DNA of 64,000 nucleotides from Theristus sp. LFF4_11 (Eukaryota; Nematoda; Chromadorea; Monhysterida; Xyalidae), in assembly GCA_030248135.1 (NCBI GenBank), contig JASANC010003074.1, positions 62,001 to 126,000 on the forward strand. The letters run 5' to 3'. A program made the position numbers and the translations under genes. The stretch's first letter is position 1. Every line of letters begins with the position of its first letter. Below the pieces are notes generated by a model. The model worked only from the letters and a program-made list of their open reading frames with translations, did not search any database and was not told the origin of the DNA. Of this stretch, positions 23,681 through 34,430 are shown piece by piece.

Positions 23681-24375
23681 TAGGATTGTCAAACAAAAAT
23701 TGAAATTAAAAAAAAATTAAATAAAAAACAAAAATGTCGATTTAAAAAATCGAAAGATTTTTCTCCAATACACTCTGAAAACCTCATTTTTGGCACAATT
23801 TTTCAAAAGTTTAACAAATTGTTTTATGATATTACCTTGTAAACCGCCAGCAGTCGATTTTGGACCGTTTTACCAATTGATTTTAGGCTTGAACAACTTT
23901 TGTACAGAAGTTTTTGAGCGTCGCAAAGCTTGTCTTACTATTTCCGATGCAGATAAGGTGACAATTCGCCTCACAATCTGAATTCTGAGCGTCCGAGCTG
24001 CACTGTTTGCAAGCGCTACAGCTGTACTTTGTCTGCTTGCTATTTCGTGTCGTGTTGTGGCGTCGTCATAATTGATCGAATTTCAAGCCGGTAAGATTTC
24101 TTTCATTTGAACTGGGGATAATTAGTTGCGTTTTGAGGGTCAAAACACTAGAAGAGGCATGATGGTAACGGTTTGGACAATGGCTACATTTGTAAATGAG
24201 GTCACCAAAACAAAATCTGATTGGTTCCGCCTTACAGGAGTCATTCGAAAGGCGCTTGCTCGTCAGATGTGATTCTTCGGATTCTCTGATTGATTTAGAC
24301 CAAGTTTGATTTTCATGTTTTTATATTTTTCTTTAAGAAAACAAAAATGACGATTTTTATTTTTTAACAACTCTA
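23681..24375. mobile_element. hAT-type MITE, copy 1
   Basis: The ends TAGGATTGTCAAA and TTTTAACAACTCTA are diverged versions of the TAGGGTTGTTAAA ends at 37167-37894, and the 700-bp interiors match in inverted orientation. The flanking 8-mers (CTCACACG and TTTACACG) agree at six of eight bases, consistent with an aged hAT target duplication. The 63-codon frame at 23790 is not supported. Confidence 0.7.
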
Positions 24376-24723
24376 TTTACACGGGTCACTCACATGGGAG
24401 ATGATTGTCGTTGGGGGCGATATTGATAGCTGGAGCAAATTTTCCACATAGACAGCTGCAAATTTTTAAAATGGGAGGCGCGGATGTGCATGTGACTTTC
24501 GGGGAGGGCGGTCAAAATGTTGAAATTAAATAGGGTAACCCGTCAAACTTGCTACAAACAACAACCGAACATGAGCAACAAATAATATTAACAATAATTT
24601 AGTTTTAAAATAAATGCGAATCGCTTTGTTTGAGTAGCACAGTTTCATATACATACGCAATGCACGGTGACTGCCACATGTAAATTGCAGTCTGATCTGG
24701 ATATAGGACAAGGTTATGAAAAC

Positions 24724-24965
24724 GCCGCGATCGTCCCAGGCCGCGATCGTCCCAGGCCGCGATCGTCCCGGGCCGCGATCGTCCCGGGCCGCGATCGTCC
24801 CGGGCCGCGATCATCCCGGGCCGCGATCATCCCAGGCCGCGATCGTCCCAGGCCGCGATCGTCCGGGCCGCGATCGTTCAGGCCGCGATCGTCCAGGCCG
24901 CGATTTTTCAGGCCGCGATGCTTCGGCCGCGATACTCCGGGCCGCGATCTCCTGGGCCTCGATAG
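24724..24965. repeat. GATCGCGGCC minisatellite, right inverted copy
   Basis: About 16 units of GCGATCGTCCCAGGCC type, the reverse complement of the array at 10886-11241. The distinctive units at its outer edge (GCATCGCGGCC, then TGAAA, TGGAC, TGAAC and TGGAC tails) come in the same order as in the left copy. The 204- and 101-codon frames across it are shadows. Confidence 0.9.
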
Positions 24966-27765
24966 TACATTTGCCGTTTTTTTCAGTGTGAAACCAAAAA
25001 CAATGCAGACGCAAGTCATTTTGTCTCATTTTCAAAAGCGCTGTTTCATTTTAGCCTTATCTGTATTTCTGTTGGCGTTAGCAAATGGTTTTTTTGTTGA
25101 AAATTTGGAAACACTCCACCGGAAATTAGTTTTTGCCAAACAAACCTCCACGTTTTCACAATCTATTTTTACTCTGTTTTCGTCAAACAAAAAACTCTTT
25201 TTTTCACAGCAACAAAAAGCTCAAAATAGTAAAATACACGTTTTTCAACCAAGTTACAAATTGACAGCGTTGATTGGATAAAAACAATTAGTGAGAAGAA
25301 GCAAACAATACCAATTTATTGTCGTCAACAGCATTTTTTCAGTGCAAAGAAACATTGCTTCATTGTTTTTAATTTTTCCCCTCCTGTTGGGGCCGTCAGA
25401 TAAATGGTGGACTGAAAAATCTGTCGCCAAAATAAATCAATTTGCCATGATGTGTTACCGCTTAAAACTTCATCTTTAGCGTCGCACACTTTCCACACTT
25501 CCGCAATTTTCCACCGTTTAGTTCTGCGTTGTTTATTCCGGCCTCAATCTGTCATTCATAATTGCGGTTTTTCAGACTGGATAATAAAACTTTTTGTTTA
25601 TACTTTAGGTTCTCAGATAACTCAGGCAGAGAAGCTGACCTCATAATTTTTTTAAAACCACGCCCACGCCCACGCCAGGAAAAAACCAAAAATACACACG
25701 CGGAAGCCTAGTTTTGCGGTTCTTTTTTGCTGCAGTTGTGTGTTTGTCGTGTACTGACAAACACACTGGCACACACACACGGAGTACGGTAGTCAGTCAG
25801 AAATTCCTGTTCGACTATCTAGATATATTGTATATCTGAAATGAACGTTAAAAAACGTCGCACTGTGTCAAAACGGGAGTTTTTTAGATGATGATGAAAA
25901 TGGATCGTTCAGACCACCGGTTCTTATCTGACCGGCCGGCTTTGTCGCTTTTTCGAAAACACACCACCGACACAGCGGAGAAGAAATTCATTCGAGGTAC
26001 TAAAACGAATTTTCTTCAGTGCGCACTCATATACTCGCCGTTTACACTTTATTGACGGCACAGCACACAACGCATAAATTCAGTTGATGGTGCGTGAAAC
26101 GTTTCGCATTCGAGTGTTCAGCTGATTACGGTGTATTCACCGCTTTTGGTGTCTCGACACGACTCTATTGTCATCTTTTTCTATCTTTTCAGCACTGAAC
26201 ACGGGTTTTCTTTAGTTTAAAGAGCTGAAGAACTTCGTCTGGGACGACAGTTCAAACGCAAAACTTTTATCACTTTGTCAGTTCCTTTTTTAATACCGTG
26301 GTATATTACGGTAGTTACCGTCGTATATAGAATGTTCACAAAGTTACCATATTCGCCATTTAACGTAATCTGTGAGCTCGATGTAAATTTCTCAACGTTT
26401 CGCAGACAACTTTTAAGACAACAGTTGGAGCAATAGAACATTAAATGTCGGTTTTGTTTTCAAGCAACCTGCACCGTTTATTACGTTCTTTTCGCGTGTT
26501 TTCTTACTTTTTAGCTTTATTTTTAAATTTTAACGTCTGCTTTCACTTTTTAGTACCTCGCAGGACACGTGGCGGTGGTGAAAGGTTTTTGGTATTTTGT
26601 TTACAGTTACATGAACAAGCCCAAGAGGAAACTTTGTTGGTAATTTCTGTTTTATTCTGAGCCAAGCTACCGCATGTTGAGTGTCTGACACGCACAAACT
26701 AAAAACATAAGCAAAAGTATTCAAAATTTACGAGCTTTCTGTAAAAGCCAACTTTGCACATTTTCAAAGGTTTATTATTTCGGTTGTAGTGTCTCAGTAC
26801 CAAGATTCTTGACTTTTTATTGTTTGCTGCTAAAAAAACACCGGAAACCTGTTTTAGCGTGTTTGTTTTGTTTTCAGATGCTGCATATCGTATTATTTTG
26901 TGGAAAATTAGGTTGAACTCGTAATCAACTGAGTGAAACGCTGCCGTTTCATTGTTTTGCCGCAGCACTAAAAACGCCACACGATTTTAACTGTATAATC
27001 TCTTTCACTGTAACTTGAAAAGCGACTTTTCGCAGAGATACGTTTTTAAACAAGACAGTCTTTTCTGTGATGTGACTCGCGCTTCTTCATGTCAATCTGC
27101 TATATATTATTGCTCTTTCAAAAAATCCCGAGAAAACATGTCCAACGACACTCCAAATCGGTGTTCGGTTGTCAAAAAACAAGCATATACTGACAACATA
27201 ATTTGACAAGTTTTATGCGTTTTTGACGCTGAGAAATGCGGTGTGCGCCGGGACCGAATAATACTCTTCCCAAGTTTTTATCTGCCAAAGAAACATGTAA
27301 CAGGCGACACCTGGCCTGTAATTTGAGACAACTTTTATGATGAGCAAAAAACGCTTTTCTAGACCTAATACTTGAGCTCGCAGACACTCCACATCTGTTT
27401 CGGAACGTTCTGTCTTTTTTCGCGCACAACAACAAGATATATTTATTCTGTGTGTTTGTTGAACGGAAGAAAAACGACAGTGAAAGTATAAAAGTGACAC
27501 GACTGCAAAAAATTGGACAATTTATGATCTCGTGCCGAGCGGCGCATAGCATTTTTTTGCTCCAACTTATACCTCATATCGGCTGGTTGATTGACACCTT
27601 TTGAATGAAATAAAAGTTGTTATTCAGAGTGATTTTGTTGGTTGTTCACTTAACCGTTTCCACTGAAAAATCTGCTGCTATTATAGCCTGACACAACAAT
27701 CGATGCTTCACGATCGATCAACATCAAATCAATAACAATAAGCAAAGGCATCAACAAATCAAAGT
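24966..27765. other. Intergenic stretch, no certain gene
   Basis: A/T-rich sequence with no protein family I recognise. The only exon-like piece is plus-strand 25888-25995, MMMKMDRSDHRFLSDRPALS and on to KKFIR, ending at a GTACTA donor; no partner exon was found. A CA run lies near 25770. Confidence 0.4.
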
Positions 27766-28000
27766 ATTGTGGATTTATTCAAACGTGTCCGGACTAACGT
27801 GACGTCATTTTATTTAAAAACGCCCGTTTGTCAAAGTACAGGCACTAAAATTTCAGTTTGGTGTGACTGATTCGACATTCACCATTTGTTTACGGGAAGA
27901 TATCGGCTAAACGGATAGTCTGGTTTGCTGTGAACGACAAGCGCATGTTTTGTGGCACATGACGTCATTTCAGTGGGACACGTTTAAAAAAATAGGCCAT
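27766..28000. mobile_element. MITE with AAACGTGTCC inverted ends, copy 1
   Basis: TTCAAACGTGTCC at the left and GGACACGTTTAAA at the right bracket a 235-bp non-coding element with two TGACGTCAT-like sites. A second copy lies at 50860-51094 inside R1 copy 2. Confidence 0.75.
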
Positions 28001-28024
28001 CATACTACAACACGACATAAAACC

Positions 28025-28230
28025 ACTTGATTGCAGCAAGCTAATCAATCAAAATTTGTTGACGAACAAATCAACCAATCAACTAATCAACATTCAACCA
28101 TTCATTCAACAAAGCAGTCGAGTTACCAATCAATCAATCTACAGTATCTGTGTCTGTCAACAAATCAATCAATAATCAACCAATCAATCAACTCCAGCAC
28201 AATCAGTCAACCGATCAATCAATAACATCA
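28025..28230. repeat. Imperfect CAATCAA-rich tract
   Basis: Degenerate AATC/CAAC units immediately before the 99-residue membrane protein gene. The same tetramer family forms the microsatellite at 10500. The 64-codon frame here is low complexity. Confidence 0.7.
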
Positions 28231-28286
28231 ATCCAGCCCTCCCATCAACCACATCTGACTGCACCAGCATCTCTTAGTGGCGCGCG

Positions 28287-28586
28287 ATGTCCATCTCATG
28301 GAACACGACAACGATGAGCGTGACACTTCGACCACCGCCGCCGCAAAGCGACGGCCGTTTCGGTCTTGGCATGAACTTCGAGGCGATTCTGGTCGGCGTC
28401 ATCGGTTTCCTCGTCGGCGGCATGATCATTCTGTCGAGTTGCTTCGTGGTGACAAAGATCTACACGATGTACAAGATTAGACAACTGAAACTGAAACTGA
28501 AACGAGACGGTCGCTACGACAGCGACGACTTCACACAGGCCGTGTTGCGGGGCGACATCACGTTCGAGGATGAGGAGAGCTCGTGA
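28287..28586 (+). CDS. Small single-pass membrane protein (99 aa), unknown family
   Basis: The frame has the GC-rich third positions seen in the other real exons here. Residues 1-30 are polar with a PPPP run and an NTT sequon at 6-8. Residues 33-56 form one membrane helix with small-residue packing (GVIGFLVGG). A basic stretch (KIRQLKLKLKR, 63-73) follows, then an acidic tail ending FEDEESS. The positive-inside rule puts the C-terminus in the cytoplasm. An acceptor-like CTCTTAG lies 11 bases before the first possible ATG, compatible with a trans-splice site or an upstream non-coding exon. It could also be the last exon of a larger gene, in which case the start is too early. I do not recognise the family. 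Confidence 0.65.
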   Translation: MSISWNTTTMSVTLRPPPPQSDGRFGLGMNFEAILVGVIGFLVGGMIILSSCFVVTKIYTMYKIRQLKLKLKRDGRYDSDDFTQAVLRGDITFEDEESS

Positions 28587-28744
28587 TGCTTGTTGTTACT
28601 TTTTTTGGTTTTCTTGTGCTGATTTCAGTTATTGCTGACTCTTTTGATTCGCTTTTGGTGCCAAATTATTTTTGTTTGTGTACGGTTTTTCTTGGAAAGA
28701 AGAGATTATAATGACGAGATCAGCGTCAATCCAACATGAGATAA

Positions 28745-28810
28745 CAGAGCTGGCCGGCCTCGCTGTGGTCAAGTGGTCCGAGGCGCTATAGCCAGGCATA
28801 CCGGAGACCA
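28745..28810 (+). repeat. tRNA-like SINE head, fragment
   Basis: TGGTCAAGTGGTCCGAGGCG resembles the D-arm/A-box of serine or leucine tRNAs and continues GGCATACCGGAGACC. A related, longer copy lies on the minus strand at 44700-44775. No complete cloverleaf or B box is present, so this is not a functional tRNA gene. Confidence 0.35.
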
Positions 28811-29260
28811 TTTGTTGACCTATTCATCTTGCTGCTGATCACAATATTTGCAACACATCCGGTCTTCCACAATTTATAGCCGTTTTTCTTTCTGTACATT
28901 TGTTACTTTTATATTCATCATGTGCGTTTCGTTTTTGCTCTGTTGACCCGATATTGTTTCCGTGTTTGCATTTGTTTTCCCGCGTTGAGGCTGTTTCTGA
29001 CCTGTTCAAGTCTTCCTGTTTCATCGGTTTTGAAAAAAAACAAGAAATGCGTGACACGATTGATTCAAAATCGGGCAGTTAAAAAACCGAAAAACAAATT
29101 GATTTATCCCACGGAAAACAACACACTTTTTTATTCTCTCGCTGTGATGAAACTGGACGTGCAGTGGAGGTGAAGAAAAACCTGGAATATAAAATCGTGT
29201 TCGTGATCATGGCATAACGTAGTGTTGTCGTCATTTCTGAGGTACTGACAAAAACGGAGC

Positions 29261-29562
29261 AAAGGCCTGTTCACCGTGACGTATGCTGATGTGCGTCGGC
29301 GCACAGTCCATCTGGCAAATATATGCAACATGACGTAATGACCAACCAATCAGCGCTGAGAATTGCTCATGAACAAATCAACACATCAGCGTTGAGATAT
29401 GCTCATGACTACCCAATCAGCGCTGAGAATCGGTATAATCAACCAATCAGATTAGCGTGATAGACTACGTCAAAGGCACGTCTCCATGGACGGTAACATG
29501 CAATGACACGAGACGTAACGTGACGTGCCGCACTGTACACACACGTCTGTATGAACAGCCTT
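29261..29562. mobile_element. MITE with GTTCATACTGACGTATG-type ends
   Basis: GGCCTGTTCACCGTGACGTATG at the left and CACGTCTGTATGAACAGCC at the right are inverted. A relative sits at 62708-62904. The centre has three 30-35-bp units around ACCAATCAGCGCTGAGAAT (29340-29460). Confidence 0.55.
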
Positions 29563-31870
29563 CAACGAAATTCATCGAAATGAAAAAGACTGCTGAAGTC
29601 AATTTTTAGCAAAAGTAAAATGTCATATTCTATGTAAGACACTTGGCTGCTCAGGCTTTTGCCCATATTAACTCAGTACACTGTCTTCAAAACGATAGCA
29701 AATCGACAGTTTCACGCAGAACTCTTCGTTGTTAAGAACGCGACAATTTTCTTCGTTTTCTAGCAACAGAAATGAATTTAACATCAATCTTTACAACGTT
29801 TCTTCAATAAAAAACACAAAACAAAGGCAGTGCAAAAAAGAAACCAAGTGAAGCGTAAAAATGATGGAAAAAATTGAGGAAAATTATGTGGAACTGGAAG
29901 CAGTTGATGATTTTGAGTTTTCAAAAAATTGAATCAGTGACATGAACGACAACGAATAATGACAAAGCTTTAAAAAAACATAACAAAAACAACACAGAAA
30001 TTCCAAAAACCGAACTAAGCAAATGTAATAAAATAAATGTATTGTTCTCGACATTGTCAACGATTTTTGCTGGCACCATCCTGAAGTTGTGATCACCGTT
30101 ATCATTGCGTATTTGGTATAGCAAGCATCATAAAAACTGAGTAACCAAAGTTGGCCTCTGACCTTAGCATTAACAGCAAGCAAATTGAAATTCGAAAATA
30201 CTTAAATTCAAAGGCAAGCACACAAGCTGTTTGATTGGCTGGGCTGATGCACCAAAAAACAAGCTCGCGAAATCAAAGGACATTAAGAGTACCAGTACGT
30301 ATTGTATGCAAAACACAAAGTTTTCCTCCAAATATGAACGGTTTCCATATTTGCGGGAAGTATTATTTGCATCGGCGTTGACAAACACTTAATCCCATCC
30401 AAATTATGGCATTTCAATCAGTAAGTACATCATAAAAAGTATAAAAAACGTGGCACCGAAAAACCAATTTTAACCAAAAAACCAAAAATCTGCTTTAAGT
30501 TCAGCTTAGCTCGACTAAAAGACTAAGAAAATAAAGAGACATTTTTGCAGCAACCGAGTCAACTGGTGTGTGCATAAACTGAAAAGAACTCTGCCATTCC
30601 CGGCCGGAAATTCAAGTGAGACCCAGATTAGCGGCCGATTTCGAACGCGTGGATCGGCCGCGAAACGTCGGCGCCTCTTTTTGACTCTGTTTCTGCTGTT
30701 CACCGGATCGTTTGGTTGCTTGATTGAAATACGCTGCAACAAAAAAGGAAAGTTATCTTTTTTTGGGCAGTGAAAGTCGGAAGAAAAGAACTGGTAAAGT
30801 GCTATTTTGAAGAGTGAGTAAGACTTATCGCAGAGCCACAAACAGACAGACAGGCTAAGGCAGCACATCCGTTGGTTGGTTGAGACGGGCGCTGCTGTCG
30901 ATCTGAACGAGCGTGTTTGGTTGTGCACTGCGAAAAGGCCAATTCAAGGGCACCATCACTCTTCTGCAACGGCTCGTTCGGTGGGTGGAAATGCCGAACA
31001 ACCATCATACAGTGTGGCCGATCCCAAGTTGTTTTAGGAGGGTGGGGAGGGGGTTGGCCCAAACCCCTCCGACTGAAACCACTATGGCGGATCCGACGGC
31101 GAAACAAAGAAAGTGATAAAAGCGCTGCTTTTGCCCGGACGCACCCATCAAGTCGGTGCGCACCCGTTTCCGCGAGGGCGTCCGACCGCATTTCTGGTGC
31201 TTCGCGGCGCTCGCCAAACGACGCCCGTCGAGGCGTCCGCTTTCGGCGGTCTGTGCGCCCGCGACAGCAGCGGCCGGTCGACTCGCTTTCAGGGAGCTGG
31301 CATAAAAACAAGGCACTTGGAGTGAGTGTTTCTGCTGGGGTGAGTGAGCGGGCCGGAGTTGGCGCCGATTTCCAGAAAAGTCTCGTCTGACTGAAGGGCG
31401 CGCGCGCGACGGCGTGCTTGCTGTCTGCAGTCGGCACACGACGCGCAATGCTGAAAATCGATTTGCGGCAACCGGCACCGCAGCCAGATTCAACTGAAGC
31501 TCTACAATTGGAAGCAAAAAACTGGCCACAGAAAAAAACGCTTTTCTAAAATTTGTGACGAGTTAAAAGCCTCGCCATCTATACCCAGAGCGATGGAAGA
31601 TCACATTGAAGCGACAAGTTCAAAGTCGAGATGTACGTGTCGTGTCAAAAAATCCATCTGTCAAAAAGACAAAAAACCCAATTGTACCTGACTGTTGCGG
31701 CACTGCGCAGTACCATCGAGCAACTGGGCGATGAAGGGGGTACTTTTTTCTTTTCGTTCCTTGTACGCCTCACGCCAATAGTGTCCGTCTTAACGGTGGA
31801 TCGAGTTGCTCGCTGTGATAGACATATGGAACGTTTTGGAAGAAATACTGAACATTTGAATGATTGAGCC
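29563..31870. other. Intergenic; GC-rich segment at 30560-31480 of uncertain coding status
   Basis: 29563-30540 is A/T-rich with nothing recognised. 30560-31480 is unusually GC- and CpG-rich and is open in several frames on both strands (up to 211 codons on minus), none resembling a family I know. A minus-strand piece 30623-30733 has a strong acceptor (TTTTTTGTTGCAG) and encodes VKKRRRRF in one frame, a nuclear-localisation-like motif. It may be a promoter or CpG island, or exons of an unknown gene. Confidence 0.35.
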
Positions 31871-31978
31871 ATAAAGTGGCATTCACGAAACCGTATTTAG
31901 TAACGGCTCGGCGGAACTGTGTCATGCCATTCATGAAGACAGCTACGCGTCACTAAATACTACTTCATGAATGCCGCA
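31871..31978. mobile_element. MITE with TTCATGAATGC ends, copy 1
   Basis: Inverted ends AAAGTGGCATTCACGAA and TTCATGAATGCCGC surround a short core with GTATTTAGT/ACTAAATAC. Relatives are at 44498-44589 and 62669-62953. Confidence 0.55.
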
Positions 31979-32114
31979 TAAGTGCTTCATGAATTAACGC
32001 GAAATTCCAGTAGGCACGGAACCGCCATCTACTCAGCTACTTTGCCTGTTCTAATCAGCCGAATCCTGCACGGCTAGCTCAGAGAATAAGACAGCTACCA
32101 AGCGAACACGCAAT

Positions 32115-33170
32115 TCAACTGACGATCAGCGGTTCGTTGCGATGGTTCGCATCATGCGCAGTCGCCATGGTCATAGAAGTCGTTGCTGAATGATTGGCCG
32201 TTGCTGAGTTGCATGAATGCGACGACGACATCGACAGCGGACTCGTCCTGGACAGGTCGCAGCGGCGCACGTAGAATTCCGGCACCTAATCAGAAAAACG
32301 ATGATTGTGACAAATGTTGTTTTTGTTCTCATTTGTTAAACAAGAACCTTTCGGAAATGAAATAAATATTGGACTGAATTTTGCTTTCTGTTCAGTTGAA
32401 CAAGCTCGAACTGAACAATTTATTCGCGAACTCGACTTGAACCTTCACGAACGTTGCTAAGCAATAGATGAATAGTTTTGATTGGAATACGACGGGAAAT
32501 TTTAGTTTTAAAGAAAGATAATCTCTTTGCCATTAAGCTATCCCATTCAAACAGTTCTGTTTCGCCCATGCGCAAAGGATTTCCGTTCCGTCCATCACAC
32601 GTCACACGAAATGCAACGTACATACAAGTAATGACCGTGAGATCGTCAGAAGTTTGTTGCATTGGCAGCCAAACTGAGTGCAGGCCGCTAACGGTTAACA
32701 GCAAACAAGTACCATTCAGAAAATCGTCTGTCAAGTGCAGTGAAAGTCAAAACCGAACATAAAAAACTGCGATGTTCATTCACAAATATCACCAGAAAAA
32801 CTCACTCGATTCGCCTGAACGGCGCTCCACTTCCAATCGGGTGCCGTCGTCGCTCTCGCCGCTGCTCCAGCGGAACTGACCGTTGTTGACGTCGGCAGAT
32901 CACGCTCGAAATCAAACGCCCACTTTTCTCGCTTTTGCTCGGCCAGGGCACTGTCGATCTGCAAAAACGCTTTCATTTTTAAAGCACCATTTGATGATTT
33001 TTTCTTCAGTGCCAAAACTTTACAAAACCAAACAAGAACAAACAAAAGAAAAGAAACCACACGAAAACCTGATCCAGAAAGCGCTTCGTTTCGCCGGGCG
33101 CCGGTCGACCAAACAAACAGCGGCGAACGACGCGCGCGCTCGAGCGAGGACAACGCTGCTCCGGTTGCAT
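32115..33170 (-). CDS. cki: Cip/Kip-family cyclin-dependent kinase inhibitor (p21/p27/Dacapo/CKI-1 type)
   Basis: Minus-strand exons 33170-33069, 32958-32806 and 32285-32115 are all phase 0 and give 141 residues. The N-terminus carries RRCLFG (16-21), the cyclin-binding RxLFG motif. A linker helix follows (FLDQIDSALAEQKR), then KWAFDFERDLP (46-56), the CDK-binding WxFDF signature. DWKWSAV (75-81) and VPEFYVRR (86-93) come next; the PEFY is the segment that enters the kinase ATP pocket in p27. This is the whole CDI domain in order, across three exons with strong signals (GTGAGT donor, TTTTTGCAG acceptor). The protein should bind cyclin-CDK in the nucleus and block S-phase entry. The tail is Ser/Thr-rich and lacks the usual basic nuclear signal. 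The ATG at 33170 is the first in frame and sits just before the cyclin motif. Confidence 0.88.
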
Positions 33171-33393
33171 GATTTTCTTGTCGTCGTCGCTCTGCTTGGG
33201 CTTGCGATTTTTGTTTTTGTTTTAATTTTGAAAATCAAAGTTGTGCTAAATCAGTTGCGAAAGCGGGACCTTGGATGAGGGGGGGGGTGTTTGCCAAATT
33301 TTAGAGGGGGGGGGGTGTGTGTGGTGTGCCAGGTGCTTTCTCGGTGAGGGGGGGGTGCACGGGCAGCAAATTTTCTTGAGTGGAAGGTGCACT

Positions 33394-34202
33394 TAGGGTT
33401 GGAAAAATACCGTTTTTTTCAAATCGTAACAAAAAAACCTGTAATTTTACCGGTAAAATTACAGTAATTTTACCGGATAGTAATTTTACCGGATACGGTA
33501 ATTTTACCGAAAAAACGAAAGCCAAAAAGTTGTAAAAACCCACATATTTTTCGCAGCCGACTTTCAACTTGAACCAGGACTTGTGAAAACAACTTTCAGA
33601 ATGCTTTGTTCAAAATATCGTGCACCAACAAAGAAAATAAATTATGTTTGGGCTTGAAAACCCAAAAGGTCAGCAATAAATCGAACATTATCTTTTGCTC
33701 AATGATTTATATTCCACCAATTACATAGGAAAAAACCACAGCGTTTTCACTGGAAAGTCTTTGGTCACAATAGACTAACACAATTTGCTGCAATAACGCA
33801 GTTAAACCGAATCAGTTCAGTCAGTTCAGATCAAAAAGAAAACAAATCAGTAATTGTGTAAGAAAGACAATGTTGAGCGACATTTGGTATTGTTGAAATT
33901 TTCAGCTCAGCTCGGCAGCTCCAGCCGATTCTTGCACATCGCAGTTCTTTCAAACATCAGTGTCAATTTCCTCATCATATTTTTCTTGGTCACAGATTTT
34001 CTCATTTTCTCATCAAAAATGATGTAAAAACTCAGGGTCCGAAATTGAAAAAAACCGGAAAAAAATGAAAAAAACCGGAAAAATACAGAAACGGTCTTTT
34101 TCCCGTTTTTTCAAGGCACCAATTTTTGCCCTGGTAAAAAACGCGTATAAATACGTGTTTTTTTACCGGTAAAAAACCGGTATTTTTACCATGCCAACCC
34201 TA
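33394..34202. mobile_element. hAT-like non-autonomous element
   Basis: TAGGGTTGG at the left and CCAACCCTA at the right bound 809 bp. Flanking 8-mers GGTGCACT and GCTGCAAT agree at six of eight positions. Both sub-ends are rich in TTTTACCGGTAAAA palindromes. No transposase frame is present. It lies just upstream of the CDK-inhibitor promoter, with G-runs at 33280-33350 between. Confidence 0.6.
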
Positions 34203-34239
34203 GCTGCAATAACGCAGTTAAACCGAATCTTAGTTTAGC

Positions 34240-34430
34240 TGGGGACAATTAGTGACGTTTTGGAGGTCAAAACACAAGAAGAGGCATGGTGACGGTTTGG
34301 AAAAGGGGTAATTGAGGTCACCAAAACAAAATCTGCTAAGTTCCGCCATACGGGAGTCATTCGGCAGGCGCTTGCATATCATATGTGGTTCTTCGGACTC
34401 CCTGATTGATTTAGCACAACTTTGATAAAA
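34240..34430. repeat. Fragment of the 700-bp hAT MITE family
   Basis: The block from GGGGACAATTAGTGACG to CCCTGATTGATTTAGCACAA matches 24110-24315 and, inverted, 37248-37438. Only the outer third of the element is present and the end sequence is lost. Confidence 0.75.

Noticed and set aside
24667..25281. 204-codon plus-strand frame rich in GRDRPGPRSS
   Set aside because: Translation of the GATCGCGGCC minisatellite fused to A/T-rich sequence; the inverted copy gives equally meaningless frames.
30802..31437. 211-codon minus-strand frame and overlapping frames on both strands
   Set aside because: High GC content lowers stop frequency in every frame; none shows a recognisable domain. Kept only as an uncertain GC-rich region.
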